This document shows positions 48,350 to 60,557 of a stretch of 64,000 nt of DNA, piece by piece. Position 1 is the stretch's first letter. Each line of letters opens with the position of its first letter. Made by a program: the position numbers and the translations under genes. The DNA lies in contig ML681990.1 of the NCBI GenBank assembly GCA_007922195.1, forward strand, positions 39,507,557-39,571,556, written 5' to 3'. The stretch comes from Podocnemis expansa. Its lineage: Eukaryota; Chordata; Testudines; Podocnemididae. The notes beneath the pieces are model-generated. The model was not told where the DNA came from. It saw nothing but the letters and a program-made list of their open reading frames with translations, and did not search any database.

Positions 48350-48613
48350 GGTCATATGACCTCACCTTCCTCTATGTGCTGTTCCCTGGTGTTTGAAATC
48401 TTAACAACTGCTTTGATTTCCTCTTATAGTATGACATGATCCCATGACTTACACTTCCCTCCATTTATTTTCCTCCATTCTGTAAGTTCCCCCATCTTCA
48501 AAGTGTCTAGGATTTTCTCTCATAAAACCTCATGCAAAAAATAAATCTTTTAATCTGTAAGTGTCACAGGACTCCTTGCTTATTTTTCTGGACTAACACA
48601 GCAACCCCTTTGG
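48350..48613 (+). repeat. Foldback-family repeat, long form (copy 8)
   Basis: Same order as copy 1: ATGACCTCACCTTCCTCTAT, AACAACTGCTTTGATTTCC, TGACTTACACTTCCC, a damaged right arm, then GACTAACACAGCAACCCCTT. Confidence 0.7.
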
Positions 48614-49391
48614 AACTCGAAGGATCAGAGTTTGTCTTAAGCTACACCAATCTCTGGTACTTGAGCTCAAGAGAGGTTGCCAGTAAGAAACAGATGCTGA
48701 AACTCACACATGAAAAGCTTTCACTTCCAGTACAAAATTGTCTCCCCTTCCTTTCATAAAAGTGCCAAGTCTCCTGTGTGCTCTTCCTTGCCCAATGACT
48801 TCCTAAATGACAGTGCATAGTTCATGGGTCAGGGACGGCACCTGACAATTATTCCAGAGTTGTTCTCCATCTATTTACCATTGGGGGCTGCAAATGTAGT
48901 ACTATTGTGCACTGTCCCCCTCCCCCCAAATCTACATGGCCCTTATAATGTCAAATGGGCTGCAGGTTTGAGTCTGGTAGGTCATGTATGTCCTTGCTAC
49001 AAGTGTTACATCAATGCTGGAGCTACACCACTGTAGCATAGACATCTGTGACAGGACCAGAAGGAGTTTTTCCACTGCTGTAGTCAATGCTTTTTGAAAA
49101 ATTTATTCTGTCAAGAGACAGAAGGGGTTGGGGTGTGTGTGTGATGAATGCTCTGAGCTTGATGGGCCAGCTGAGATAATTACCTGTGCATCCTAAGGCT
49201 TCTGCCAATCCACAAGCAAGGGAATAACTAGCTTTTGACCCACAATAGATGTATAACGAACACAACACCTCCATTCTGCTCACAGTCCTAAGGGTTACGT
49301 CCATGTGGTTGGTAGTTCTTCTGATAGACAGCTTCTGCTCCAGCTATAGCTAGTTCCTTAGGATCAACCTTAACTAAATCACACAGTATGT

Positions 49392-49677
49392 CAGTGGTTC
49401 CCACTGATGATCAACAAGGGCAGTGCATGTAGTCTGTTGAGAAGGAAAATTAAGATGACTGCCAGTAAATGTACTGTGATGAGTACAATATGTTTGTGAA
49501 TGAACATAATAAATTATTAGAAATAGCTGCATTTTTAACTCCCTTTGATGTACAAGTTTGACTCCCATTAGCCATACGCTATGTCAAAAAATTTTAGAAT
49601 GGCTTGCTTACATAGTAGTCTTCAAAAACTTTCAATGACGATGCAGTAGTCCACATAAAAGAGGTTGGGAGCCACTG
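49392..49677. mobile_element. hAT-like MITE, degraded
   Basis: Starts CAGTGGTTCCCA and ends TTGGGAGCCACTG. Flanks CAGTATGT and CAGTAAAA agree only in five of eight positions, so the duplication is unsure. Confidence 0.55.
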
Positions 49678-49731
49678 CAGTAAAATGATGTTTTTGTCAG
49701 CCCTGACCGATGCAGCCAGATTACTCTAGTG

Positions 49732-50060
49732 AAGTGGTTTTCAAACAATGGGCTATGGCATACTGGTGTGCCATGAGAACTGTACTTGGAGATTTTGTAC
49801 AAAACGAAAAATCACTGTAAAACATTGTTTCGTCTTAAACAATTCAATCCAACCAAATGGACAACTCAAAACTCATGAAAATGAATCCTCCAATTCAGTG
49901 AGGTATCAGTCTTTGATTCTCAAGCATGAATGTTCTAGTAAGACTGTAACTGTATTAAATGTGATGTTTATGAGCAATCAATTCAGTTGAAACAAATCTG
50001 CGTGTCATGTAATCGTCTTATTGACATGTGTCATGTTACTCAAAAGGCTGGGAAGCACTG
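49732..50060. mobile_element. hAT-type MITE with exact duplication
   Basis: 329 bp, ends AAGTGGTTTTCAAAC and GGCTGGGAAGCACTG, flanked by the exact 8-mer CTCTAGTG at 49724-49731 and 50061-50068. TGTGCCATGAGAAC near the left end is typical of this family. Confidence 0.88.
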
Positions 50061-50499
50061 CTCTAGTGTTTTTGGTGTAGATGAGGCCCCAACTAGAATG
50101 GGACAGCCAAGTTCAGATCCTGGCTTCAATGACTGTTCATAAAATGTGGAGCAGCATCAGAGGAGAGCCGGAGTGGAGAAAGTCACCTACCACACCAGTC
50201 CATGGTCTAGATTAGGGCAGCCTCCTGCACGGGGACAGGAGCACTAGGATGAGGCCTGCATGTGTGAGCTCATGCACATCGCCGGACCCCCAAATCTCAC
50301 TCACCCCTGGTGAAAGGTTACAGGAGACCCTGAGGCTGCTTGTGTCAAACCAAACCCTGTAGCTAAGGGTGACACCAACGGTTGTTTCACACTCACAGGA
50401 ACAGTTTCAACTGGCCAAAACCAATTGTTTTTTTTGGGGGGGGGGGTCCTTGGTGGTTGCTGGGAAGCCTCTCTCCCCCCAGGGATTTCCCTAACACCC

Positions 50500-51270
50500 C
50501 CTCCGCCCAGCTGTCAGCTCATAACAGTGTTACACCCCCCTCAATTTCACGTCCTGGGGAGAATACTGGTCTCCCCCCCGGCCGCGCCCTGTAACAGTCA
50601 ATTGCCGACAGGCCCAAGGGGAACAGGCCGGCCGGCCGCTCACTACAGCCCGAGGGCTCAAGACTGCCCCACAACAGCCGCCGAGGGAGACTGTCTAGCA
50701 GGCACCGGAAGCCCCCCTCTATGGTCGGGCCCGCCTCCTTGGCTGCGCGCTGCGTGTGACGACGACGCGCGTGCGAGAGTCCGCGCGAAGGAGCGAGCGA
50801 GCGGTTGTGCAGGTGCCGCCATGATGAACAGCGGCGGAATCGGGGTGCCGCTCGGCTTCCCCTTGGGCCCTACCTCCGTCATCCAGGTCACCAACCTGTC
50901 CTCGGCGGTCACCAGCGAGCAGATGCGGACGCTGTTCGGCTTCCTGGGAGACATTGAGGAGCTGCGCCTCTATCCCCCGGAGTAAGTCAGGCCTGCCCCG
51001 GCCATAGAGAGGGGGAGGAGAAGAGGGGCCCGCTGAGGCCGCGGAGGGCATCTTACTTGTGGGCAGGCGGTGGCGCTCTATGGAGGTGGCGTCACGTGAT
51101 TCTCATCTTGGCGGCTGCGGGAGTACGGGAAGGCCTTTTGCCCGGAGTTAAGATGGCGCCCGCCGTCCGCGGCCTGGCACTTGCCCCTCCCCCAGGCGCA
51201 GGGCGAGCCGGAGCGGCGGGTCGGTCGCTCACCGCGGCCTAGTGTCCCGGGCTCAGTGAGGGGAGCCTCC
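50500..51270. promoter_or_regulatory. CpG island promoter of SREK1
   Basis: A sharp rise in GC and CpG density in an otherwise AT-rich window, for example CGCGCGTGCGAGAGTCCGCG just before the start codon and CpG-rich sequence to about 51260. No TATA box is seen, fitting a housekeeping splicing-factor promoter. The start site must lie upstream of 50821, but I cannot place it exactly. There is no recognisable divergent gene on the minus strand. Confidence 0.75.
50821..50981 (+). CDS. SREK1: SREK1 first coding exon (RRM start)
   Basis: Fifty-three codons plus two bases of a split codon (GA), followed by the strong donor GTAAGT at 50982. The ATG sits in an excellent context (GTGCCGCCATGATG). The translation starts MMNSGG, runs through PLGFPLGPTSVIQVTNL and SSAVTSEQMRTLF, and ends LYPP. 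This is the N-terminal half of the first RNA-recognition motif of SREK1 (SFRS12, splicing regulatory Glu/Lys-rich protein), a nuclear SR-related factor that modulates splice-site choice. VIQVTNLS is the RNP2-like strand; RNP1 lies in the next exon, outside the window. The glycine run after MNSG is shorter (SGGIGV) than I recall for mammals. Tandem order after ERBIN supports the call. Confidence 0.93.
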
Positions 51271-51642
51271 CCGGCCTGCAGGCACCCCTTCCTCTGGCCT
51301 CCCCCCACTGTGACACCTGCCATGAGGCCCTCCCCGAAACCCACCCCAAAGAGGGGCTCTCCCGCCACTCTACACTAATCCCACCCCACTGAGGGGTCTC
51401 CTCTCCTCTCCCCCAACCCCTGCCTTTAAACACCCCCGCCAGCCCCCGAACCGTAACTCACCCCTAAAACACAGAGCAGTGGGGGAGTTGCCTGTTTTCG
51501 GACCCCAAATCTCACTTCAGTGGTGGAGTCTGGTCTCTGTTTGCAAAGAAAATAAGGTCACAAATGGTTTCAGGTATTACTTCTACCCTGGAGCCCCCCT
51601 GCCCATTTTTATGGTTTCAATAGCTTACTTTCCAATGTTTTG

Positions 51643-51757
51643 AATCTGTAAGTTCACCCATCTTCGAAGCATCTGAGGAAGTGGGATCTGCTCCCACGAA
51701 AGCTCATTCAAAAAATAAATCTGTTAGTCTTGAAGTGCCACACAACTGCTTGTTGGT
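51643..51757 (+). repeat. Foldback-family repeat, right half (copy 9)
   Basis: CTGTAAGTTCACCCATCTTC, GCATCTGAGGAAGTGGGATC, CTCCCACGAAAGCTCATTCA, GTTAGTCTTGAAGTGCCACA. Left arm missing. Lies about 0.66 kb inside SREK1 intron 1. Confidence 0.75.
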
Positions 51758-54467
51758 TTTTTAATCTGCAAAGGCCACGCAAAGGGTAGTAGGGTGGCTA
51801 TCCCATTAAACAGTGAAACTGGCCTTGCCCTAAGTGTTCTGAAATGATTACAGTAAACAAAATTGAAAAAGGAAAAAATAACTAATCTTGTCTTAACTAT
51901 AATAATGAGTGTTACATGGAAGGGTAACTAAAGTAAGTAAAAAATCTTCAGACGTTTACATGATTCTCTAGTTTAAGTTGAATGTATCCCTATTTGCTGG
52001 GCTCTTGGGTAGAATTTCAGGGCAGCAGGAAAAGGGAGGAGGCACTTTTTTCCAGGTGACATATCTGTCCTTTGAAACTGAAACTATGTGGATCACTGAA
52101 CATTTAAAAACTATAAATAGGTGGAGGAGGGATCTTGCATCGAAATATGCTGCATATGTAAAATATATAAGGAATATATAGGCAAATAAAAAAAATCTTG
52201 GAAGGGAAAGAGTGCAGGAGATGGTTTGTGTAAGACCAAAAAAAGTACTATTTTAATAGGAAAGTTGGTTTCTATAGATCAGTGGAATTATCTTTATCTG
52301 TTGCCAAATGGTACTAGGCAGGAATATTTTGAAAGAGGAATTCTTTTTTTAAAAATAGCCAGAGTGAGATTTAAGATGTTACTGACATAGCAGTGCAAAC
52401 AGTGCAATCTTCTGTACCCTCAGGGAGTTACTTAAAACAGCCTTAACATATAGTCATGGTAGCACTTATATTTTATTTTAAAAGTGATCTAGAAATGTTA
52501 ATTAATGAGTTTCCTTCAAAACATAGCCGCCAATTTCATTTGTTAGTGCTTTATTTTGTAACATGTAAAAGAAGTGGAAGCTCTTTTCATTACCACAGAA
52601 AATCTGTGAAATATAATTTTTAGTTTATCATTTTAAATTATGTATTTGATATTTAAAATAAATTCAAGTCTAGTATCACTACAAAACTCAATTTATATGT
52701 GCTCTGTAAAAGGATTTAAATCTCATATGGTGGGTACATTTTGAGTTCAGAAATTTTAGGAGATAGAGGGTATTGTTCCATTTTTCTTTTTCTTTCTTTT
52801 TTTTAGCTTAAGCCTCTTTTTAAAATTTTTTTTTTTTAAACCCATAACCTAATGCTAAATGGCACTGGAGTTCCAACACTTGGTATGGTTTGTAATGAAC
52901 ATTTTTAGATAAAATTGATGGTTTAAAAGTGGCTCTGGGGGGTTTCCATTATTATTTTGCATTATTGAAATGCCCTCCCACCCCTTCTCCCCCAGCTATG
53001 GAAGCTATAGAATGCTAACAGTTGTAAACTTCAATATAGATTCATTTTAAACCCCAGTCATCAGCTGGATCTGTGCAGATAGAAGGGTCCTGCTGTGAAA
53101 TTCTGATTACAGGATTGAGGTTGTTTTTTTAGTAAAGCCTCAATTCTGCAAGACTGTGGGACCGTTTTTTGTGGAGGGGGCGTAGAGAGAGAATGCAGGA
53201 ATGAATCTGCAGACGAGTTGTGTGATTGGAGCTCAAAGTAAATAGCCATGACTTATAATATGAACAGCAGATTTGTTGAATAATAAAGTATAGATCTTAA
53301 TTTTTGTCAGGCACCCAAATGCCTTAGCAATGGGTGCCATGTAAAAGTACCTAAATAAATCAGGCATAGCAAAACCTCAATTTTCTAGTCAGGAATTAAA
53401 ATAGTATAGCCTGTTCTAGTTGATAAAATGATTGTTGCTAAATAATAGTATAATAATAGTATGAAGCAACCCCCCCCCATCTTTTTTGGTCATCTGTATA
53501 TTTTCTCTTTTCACAGTACAATCCATCATATCTTTAGTCCAAGACCTACATTTAAAAAAAGTGTTGCATATAAATAATTAAATCTCTCAAATAAAGTTAC
53601 ATAGCTATTTTATGTGGTACCATTTTTATTATCTTTTGATTATTTTAACTTATAGAAAACTATGGGCTGCAATAAAGAAAAAATGTGAAAAATGAGACTA
53701 TCTTCACATAATATTACTATAACTGAATGAAAGGAATCAATTTTTAACAGTCCTCACTGCTTGATGAATATCTTTAATTTTTTCCCCATTCTTGCAGGGA
53801 ATGATCATTATGTAATAGTTCAATATTCCTTCCAACAATATAGCCCCATTTTGTGCTCTGACAGTACAAGAAGCTTGCAGGAAAATTTGTGGTATAGAAC
53901 CAACATAAGTGACTGTGGGCTACCCTACTTCCAATACCCCTATACAGGGAGGACGAGAGCATGGCTGGAATATTGGAGCTTTCTGGTAGTCTCCAGCTGG
54001 CATTCTGGTCATTGTAGCAGAGTCACAGCTCTGTTGCAGCTAAAGGTTAAGACTACCTTTCTGTTTAAAGTTTGACTTCTGAGTGCTCTAAAATCTATAA
54101 ATTAGTTGGATTGCCTTGAAATTTGGTGTGCAGTGTGGGGTATGCGTAGTGATCCAAATTTAGAGCCATTTGATCAACAGTTTCCTGAGATACAGCCTGT
54201 GGGTGTGGGGAAGCTTTTCTTAAAGCGGACAAATTCTGGTAACCTATTTTTGCTCACAGGTAGAAATCAGGTTAGATAGTTGCACCAGAGTCTCAAATGC
54301 TTGAGACTCCAGCAGAGTGAATGGCATCCACCAGCCTTTTGGGGAAAATTTTTTTGCTTCTCCAGTTTGAGAAATTAACAGGTTTGTTAGTCTTTAAAGT
54401 TTTACAGCAGCAGGATAGTGCAAGGGGCTAAGAACTAGTCCTTTGAACCTGAGCAGCTGTGCCAGCA
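51758..54467. other. SREK1 intron 1, nothing recognised
   Basis: AT-rich, low repeat content, with short T- and C-runs (for example near 52825 and 53470). A foldback remnant (GTTAGTCTTTAAAGTTTTAC) is at 54386. Confidence 0.5.
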
Positions 54468-54740
54468 TCAGGCCTGCGCTACACCTAAAGCTTAGGTCAA
54501 CCTAGCTACATCTTTCAGGGCTCTGAAAAATTTCATGTCCTGTGTAAAGTAGTTAGAGCGACCTAACCCCTATTGTAGATGCAGTCAGTTGACTAGCTAC
54601 CACTTTCTCAAGGGGGTGTATTTACTACAGCCCAGGAAAACACCTGCCATCCCTGTATTGGGTCTCTATACTGCAACAGTATAGAAACAGCTGCGTTACT
54701 TTAATGCTTCTAATATGGGCATACCCTTGATTCAAGTCAC
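54468..54740. repeat. Degraded CGCTACAC-type DNA transposon fragment
   Basis: AGGCCTGCGCTACACCTAAA and TTAGAGCGACCTAACCCC resemble the abundant family also seen at 61937. No clear termini. Confidence 0.4.
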
Positions 54741-56847
54741 ATTGTGGCCAGAAATCTGGAAAAGGTTGGATGGTATATTGCTAAAATCTCTAAATCCGGC
54801 ATTTTTTATTTTTTTTATTTTGGGGGAATATAATCAAAATATTTTTATTTTAAAAAATAGTTAAGTGACTGTTTACTGGCAAGGGAGAGGCATTGTAGGG
54901 GGGATGGCAAAGTAGGGAAATAAGGGCAAGATGAGAGTTTGGAAGTACATCCAGATGAGATGGATAAATGCAGATTGGTAGTATGGGGTGTGAGAGGGAC
55001 TGAGAGCTCTTGTACTCAAGAGTGAGTAGTAGGACGGCTGAGGGAAAATAGGAGTATAGGTGTTTGTTGGCCACACATTTCCCCCTTTTGTACGTGTACC
55101 AGGATCTGGGTGGCCTCAGCCTCTCTCCCTACTCTCCCACGTGAACTGAGATCTGAGTCGCTTTGTTCCCCAGGGGTGACTGAGTCCCATTCTCTGCTTC
55201 CTTTGTGTACCAATACTGGGCCTTTGATATTAAATATGTATAATTTTCCTTTTAATATGATCTTTAGGTAATTATGTTCTTTGTATATTGTACATATCAG
55301 AGCTTCTTGTGCAAATAGACTATTTATGGATCCCACCACTTTCTCAATTCAGTACTGTACCTCATCTTGTTTTCTGCCAGTAGTTGACAGTTCACACCTG
55401 TTCACGAGACCCAAAGGCTTGTTCATGTACCTTTTCTGCCCTGCACACAGATTGTCTATTAGCACTCCTCTCTCACCCAGCAAAATTCCTGCTTTTAAGA
55501 GCTTATAGGGTTAGTAGCGGTTAGCAGCACCTTTTTACCTCAGTCCACACACTGCCAATGGCTTCAAGGCTTTGCTTCCCAACAGAGGCATCCACTACAT
55601 TTATTTGCTCTGTGACCTCCTGCCTTATTCTGGCAGGAGGAGCTTAAGGCTAAGAGGTCCATCGCCCCATGTGAGATGACTTACCAAAGCACATGGGAGA
55701 AGCTGTGCCAGACTTGATCCCACCTATTGGTGCTTTGCTAAGGCTCAGTGCTTTGCATGTGTTGTGAGAACCTCTGCATTCCCCTGCAGCAGCTGAGATT
55801 CCTCTGGTGGCACCATTACAAAGTCTGTTCAGTCTTTTTAGCTGATGAGTCTCACCAAACCAGACCATTTATGCCTACCAAAGATTCTTTGGGGGTGTGT
55901 CTGAAAACCTTCCTGATTCCTTCCTCCAGTCCATCACAAAGGGCACTGCATCCCATTCTAACCTCTTAAGTGGGTAAATGAGTCACTTGTAGAGCCCTGC
56001 AAGGAAGCAAAATTTGTGTCCACATCTGATCTGCAAAATTTGTTTATGGGTATTGAGTTGGTGTCTGTGGGTTTGCAGGGCTCTGGTCTCTTGCAAAGAA
56101 TTTAATATCCATTTTCCCCAAGAGAAAGATATGGGCTCTTAAGAATATTTTCTTTTTCTTCTGCTACAATTATATTTTGATGAGTAGCCATCTAAGCTAA
56201 GGACCCATCTCACAGCAAGCAAGGAACTCTAAGGTAATATATCCTCCTTATGAGTGTGGCTCCACTCCTACAAAAGTAAACCCAAAAATCTGAAGATGTG
56301 GATGGGGGAATGGTTTCCAGATCTTCCTCTCTTTTGTTGACATTCAGCTTTTCTGTTGAAGAATTCGCTTTGGGTCACAATAGCTCTGAACCAGACAAGG
56401 CATGTCTCTTTCAGCTGTTTGCAACCATGGGGAAGAAGGCTGTCTTGTTGAGATTCAGTTAGAGGAAATGTGCTAGTGTACACTAAAGCAACTACATAAA
56501 AGTTAAATCAAATTTCAGCTTCATCCTTTTTTCCTCCTTTTAAGAAGTCATTTGGGAAGTTTGGGAAATTCCTGGCAAAGGAGAGGGCTAGTAAGTTCTG
56601 AAATTCTGCAAGGCCCTAGGACAATTTCTTCTTCCTTAAAGTTTGTGTAACAATGACATTTCTGGCAAAGATGTGGAGCATTCCCTGCTCAGTGGAATTT
56701 CTTCCTAACCACTCTTCAGCCAAGTGGGTGGTAAAAGAAACCCTCAGAAAGAACTTTGAAACTTCTTCATTAACTCTTAAAGCTTCCCTGGCAGCCATGT
56801 TTTGACATCTTAAACAGTTTCAAACCCCAGAACCATGATGAATATGA
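54741..56847. other. SREK1 intron 1, nothing recognised
   Basis: Mixed AT- and GC-content intron sequence; no gene. Short ORFs on both strands carry no motif I recognise. Confidence 0.5.
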
Positions 56848-57978
56848 TTAATAGATTCCAAGAGCAGAAGGGACTATTGTGGTGATCTAGTCTGACTTCC
56901 TGTATAACACAGGCCAGAGAACTTTCCAAAATAATTGATAGAGCACATGTTTCAGAAAAACGTTCAGTTTTGGTTTTAAAATTGTCTGATGGAAAAGCCA
57001 TCATGTCTCTTGGTAAATTATTGTCAACATTAAACATTTATGCCTTATTTTCAGTTTGAATTTTTCTAGCTTCAGCTTCCAGTCCTTGGATCATGTTACA
57101 CCTTTTTCTGAGAGGCTGAAGAACCCATTGTTAACTATTTGATCCCCACATAGCTACTAGACAGTAATCAAATCATACCCTAACTTTCTTGTTGTTAAGA
57201 TGAGTATGTTGAGATCCTTGAGCCTGGTGCTATAAGGCATGTTTTCTAATCTTTCTCATGGTTCTTTTCTGATCACTCTCCAGATTATGAACATTCTTCT
57301 TGAACTGTGGGCACCAGAACTGGATACAGTATTTTGCAATAGTTGTACCAGTGACAAATACAAAGGCAGAATAACTTTTCTACTTCAATTTGAGATTCCC
57401 CAGTTCATGCATTCCAGGATCACTTTAGCTCTTTTGGCCACAGCTTCATGTTGGGAACTTGTGTTCAGTTGGTTATCTAATACAATCACCCAGTCTTTCT
57501 CCAAGTCCCTGCTTCCCAGGATAGAGTCCCATCCTGTAACTGTACCTTACATTCTTTGTTCTCAGGTATATACAGTTACATTTAGCCATATTCAAACATG
57601 TATTGTTTGTTTGCACCTACTTTACCAAGCAATCTAGGTATCCCTGAAACAGTGACCTGTTCTCTTCATTATTTACCTTTCACCCAGTTTGTGTCCTCTG
57701 CAAACTTTGCAAACTTTATTAGTGATGATTTTGTTTTCTGCCGGGTGATTGATGAAAGTATTGAAATCAAGAATTGATCCCTGTGGGGGACTACTGGAAA
57801 CAGATCCACTTAATAATGATTCCTCACTCTCAGTAACATTTTGAGGCTCAGTTACCCAGTTACTAATATATTTAATGTGTCATGTTCATATTGTATTGCT
57901 CTTGTTTTGTAGTCAAAATACCACATGGTACCAAATAAAATGCCTTGGAGAAGTCCAACTGTAGTTTGTCAACACTAA

Positions 57979-58183
57979 AACAAATTATTCTTGTGGCACT
58001 TAAAGACTAGCAAATTTATTTGTTGCATGAGCTTTTGATAGAGAGAATCCTACTTCAAAGCATTTGACAAAGTGGGATTTTCTCCCACAAAAGGTCATGC
58101 AGTAATTAAATTTTAGTCTTTAAGGGCTACAGGACTCCTTGTTTGTTTTACTGAACTAGACTAAGACAGCTGCCCCTTTGGGA
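57979..58183 (+). repeat. Foldback-family repeat (copy 10) inside CR1
   Basis: Both arms present (CTTGTGGCACTTAAAGACTA ... CTTTAAGGGCTACAGGACTC). Flanked by TTTGTCAACACTAA (57965-57978) and TTTGTCAACATTAA (58184-58197), a 14-nt repeat with one mismatch. Confidence 0.85.
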
Positions 58184-58589
58184 TTTGTCAACATTAACCT
58201 TTATGAACGAAACTTATAATCTCATTAAAAAAGATAGTTAGTTTTACATGAGCAGTTTTCTATAAACCCATTTTGATTTGCATGAATTACATTACCTTTG
58301 CTTAGTTCTTTACTAATAAAATTCCAGATCAGCCTTTCCCTTATCTTACTCACGGTTAATGTCAGGCAGATAGGACAACAATTCCAGGTTATCCTGTTTA
58401 CCCTTTTTAAAAATCAGCATAATGTGTTGTCTTTCTTTTGGTCTTTTTGAACTTCTCCAATATTTTGGGGCATGTTGAATGCTCCTCAACCTGCTCTTTT
58501 AAAACTTTTGGGTGTAAAATATCAAGATATGCTGAGTTTAAAAAGTGTAACTTAGTAGCTTCTGCTAACATTCCTGAGATAAACTGATG

Positions 58590-59024
58590 CAGGGGTTGGT
58601 AACCTTTGATGACCCCTCTTCCCTGACCTACAGCTGGTGCTGGTGGCCTTCTCTTCTGAGAAACAAAACAAAAAAGTGGTCGCTGTGTGAAAATTCAGCA
58701 GCAGGCTTGGCTAGAAGGAGACTGGTGGGCATGGTGTTTGCAGGTGCAGAAAGAAGCCACTTGGGGCAGCTCCTCTTGGCAGTGTGCCTGGGGACCAGTC
58801 CACAGGGACACCATGGAAAGAAGTCCCAGCGGCTGCCAAGAGGAGCTGTTCCAGGTGGCTTCTTTCTATGGTGTCCTCAGGCATTCCACCAAGAGGAGCC
58901 ACTCTGGGTGTCTTCTTCAGCAGGAGTTGCAGCTCAGTAGTGCCACAAGGGCACTGCGTGCTGTTCCAAAAGGGAGTTGTGTGCTGCTGCTGTTTGTGTG
59001 CATGCTGGAGGTTGCTGACCCCTG
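58590..59024. mobile_element. hAT-type element inside CR1
   Basis: 435 bp, ends CAGGGGTTGGTAACC and GGTTGCTGACCCCTG, with AACTGAT / AACAGAT around it. The interior repeats AGAAGCCACTTGGGGCAGCT-like words on both strands, so the frames of 97-128 codons here are not genes. Confidence 0.75.
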
Positions 59025-59450
59025 CAACAGATCAGAAATATTTATCAATACTCTTGCCTTTTCCATGTTATAACTGATAATTTTATCATTTCTAACTATT
59101 AATGGTCCAGTACCATTGTCAAGATTCTTTTTGTTCCTCTTTTATTTTTTAAAAAACCTTTCTTTTTGTTCTTAGTTATGCTTGTCATAGATTTCTCCAT
59201 GTGTCTCTTGTCTTCCCCTATCAATTTTCTGCAATTCCTAATTTTTTACTTATATTCATTTACTGTCTCTTCCTCTTTCTTCTATTTGTTACATATATTT
59301 TTTTAAAGGCTGCCTTCACTTCTCTAAACTTAAGTTGTTGGGAGCATTTTTTTTAAACCATCGTGGTGGTCTTCCTCACTTGGGGCTTTAGGGGCATCTA
59401 GTAAAGTGTCCTTAAATGAATCCCAATAACGTAAGTTGATCAATCTGTCA

Positions 59451-60062
59451 CAAATTTATCTATGGGACTACTGTAAGTATATGGGATTCCAGCTAGAAGC
59501 TGGAGGAAAGCTGGAACAAAGGATGCAAAGGAAAATGAAGATATTGTATAGAGTGATTAGGTACTTAAAGTTAGCGATCACAAGAAGGTCATGTGCTGTC
59601 AGGATCCTTCCTTTATAGTTAAGATTTGAAAATTCTCAGAATGAATGCAAGCCTTGTAGGCTGGGCAGTGTACCTGAAGCACCAAACATGTGCCTTTCTG
59701 GTTTTGTCCACAAGAAAAATCAAATTCCTAAAGGTCAGAAAAGTGAGGTGGGTCTTTTCAGGGTCACCTACTGATTAAAACATTCCAGTTCAGACTGACA
59801 GTGCCAGCCACTGAGACATATAGAAATCAGCAAAGGGGCAAAAGACAATAAAGTTGGGAGTCCAAAACAATTAAAATTCTTTCCTGAAGATTTCATACAG
59901 CCTTGATCATGGTCATTCACACCAAGGGATGCGAAACAAAAACTAACTAATCTGACGGCAGATAGACAACTACAAAGGTTTTCTGAATGAACAGGTAGTT
60001 CAGCAGATAGGAAGCTAGGTCTTTCTGACTTCTCTACACACAGTAATAAAGATCCCTTAGTC
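59451..60062. other. SREK1 intron 1, nothing recognised
   Basis: Ordinary intron sequence between two repeats. Confidence 0.5.
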
Positions 60063-60220
60063 CAGGGCTCAACAAAAGCCAGGTCACCAGGTTGCTGCAG
60101 TGACTAGGGTTTTCAGCCAGGCTCCTAGCTCTGTTACAACAATGCAGCAGATGTGCACCCTCTGGTGACCAAAAATAAAACTGCTGGCATCTAGCTGGAA
60201 GCCAGTTTTGTTGAGTCCTG
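60063..60220. mobile_element. hAT-type MITE (CAGGGCTCAACAAAA family)
   Basis: 158 bp, ends CAGGGCTCAACAAAA and TTTTGTTGAGTCCTG, flanked by CCTTAGTC and CCTTACTC (7 of 8). Confidence 0.9.
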
Positions 60221-60557
60221 CCTTACTCTCATGCAGTGTTTTCACTCTCTTAAGCTGTGCAGGAGTTTAGATAGCATTCCCCACATGGTGTTAGGATAGA
60301 AAGATCAATCCTAGAAAAGGTGTTCAAGATTATCTAGATTATTCACAGGAAAATTCTCAGATGCCTGGCCTTCAGGTCATATCTGACTTGCTCAATGTGT
60401 TTATTTAGTCTCATAGTACACTCATGTTTTGCTGAGTCTTAAAACATTTTTGAAAAAACAAACCAGTAAATCTCTGGAATTAGCCATCTAAATGTAAAGC
60501 AAGAATAAACTGAATTATGCTTATCAATTTCCTTCCCTTTGAAATGTGTGGTTCAGT

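Larger units (their letters stand above)
56848..59450 (-). mobile_element. CR1-type LINE, antisense, about 2 kb without nested insertions
   Basis: The 3' end on the + strand reads AGATTCCAAGAGCAGAAGGG then GATCTAGTCTGACTTCCTGT. It continues through the 3'UTR and ORF2 end (TATGAACATTCTTCTTGAACT, GCACCAGAACTGGATACAGT) far into ORF2 (GTTTACCCTTTTTAAAAATC, AATCCCAATAAC). Nested insertions are a foldback repeat (57979-58183) and a hAT element (58590-59024). It is an older subfamily than the copy at 19804. Confidence 0.82.

Noticed and set aside
58587..59077. Three overlapping frames of 97-128 codons
   Set aside because: They lie inside a hAT-type element (58590-59024) nested in CR1 and have no recognisable motif.
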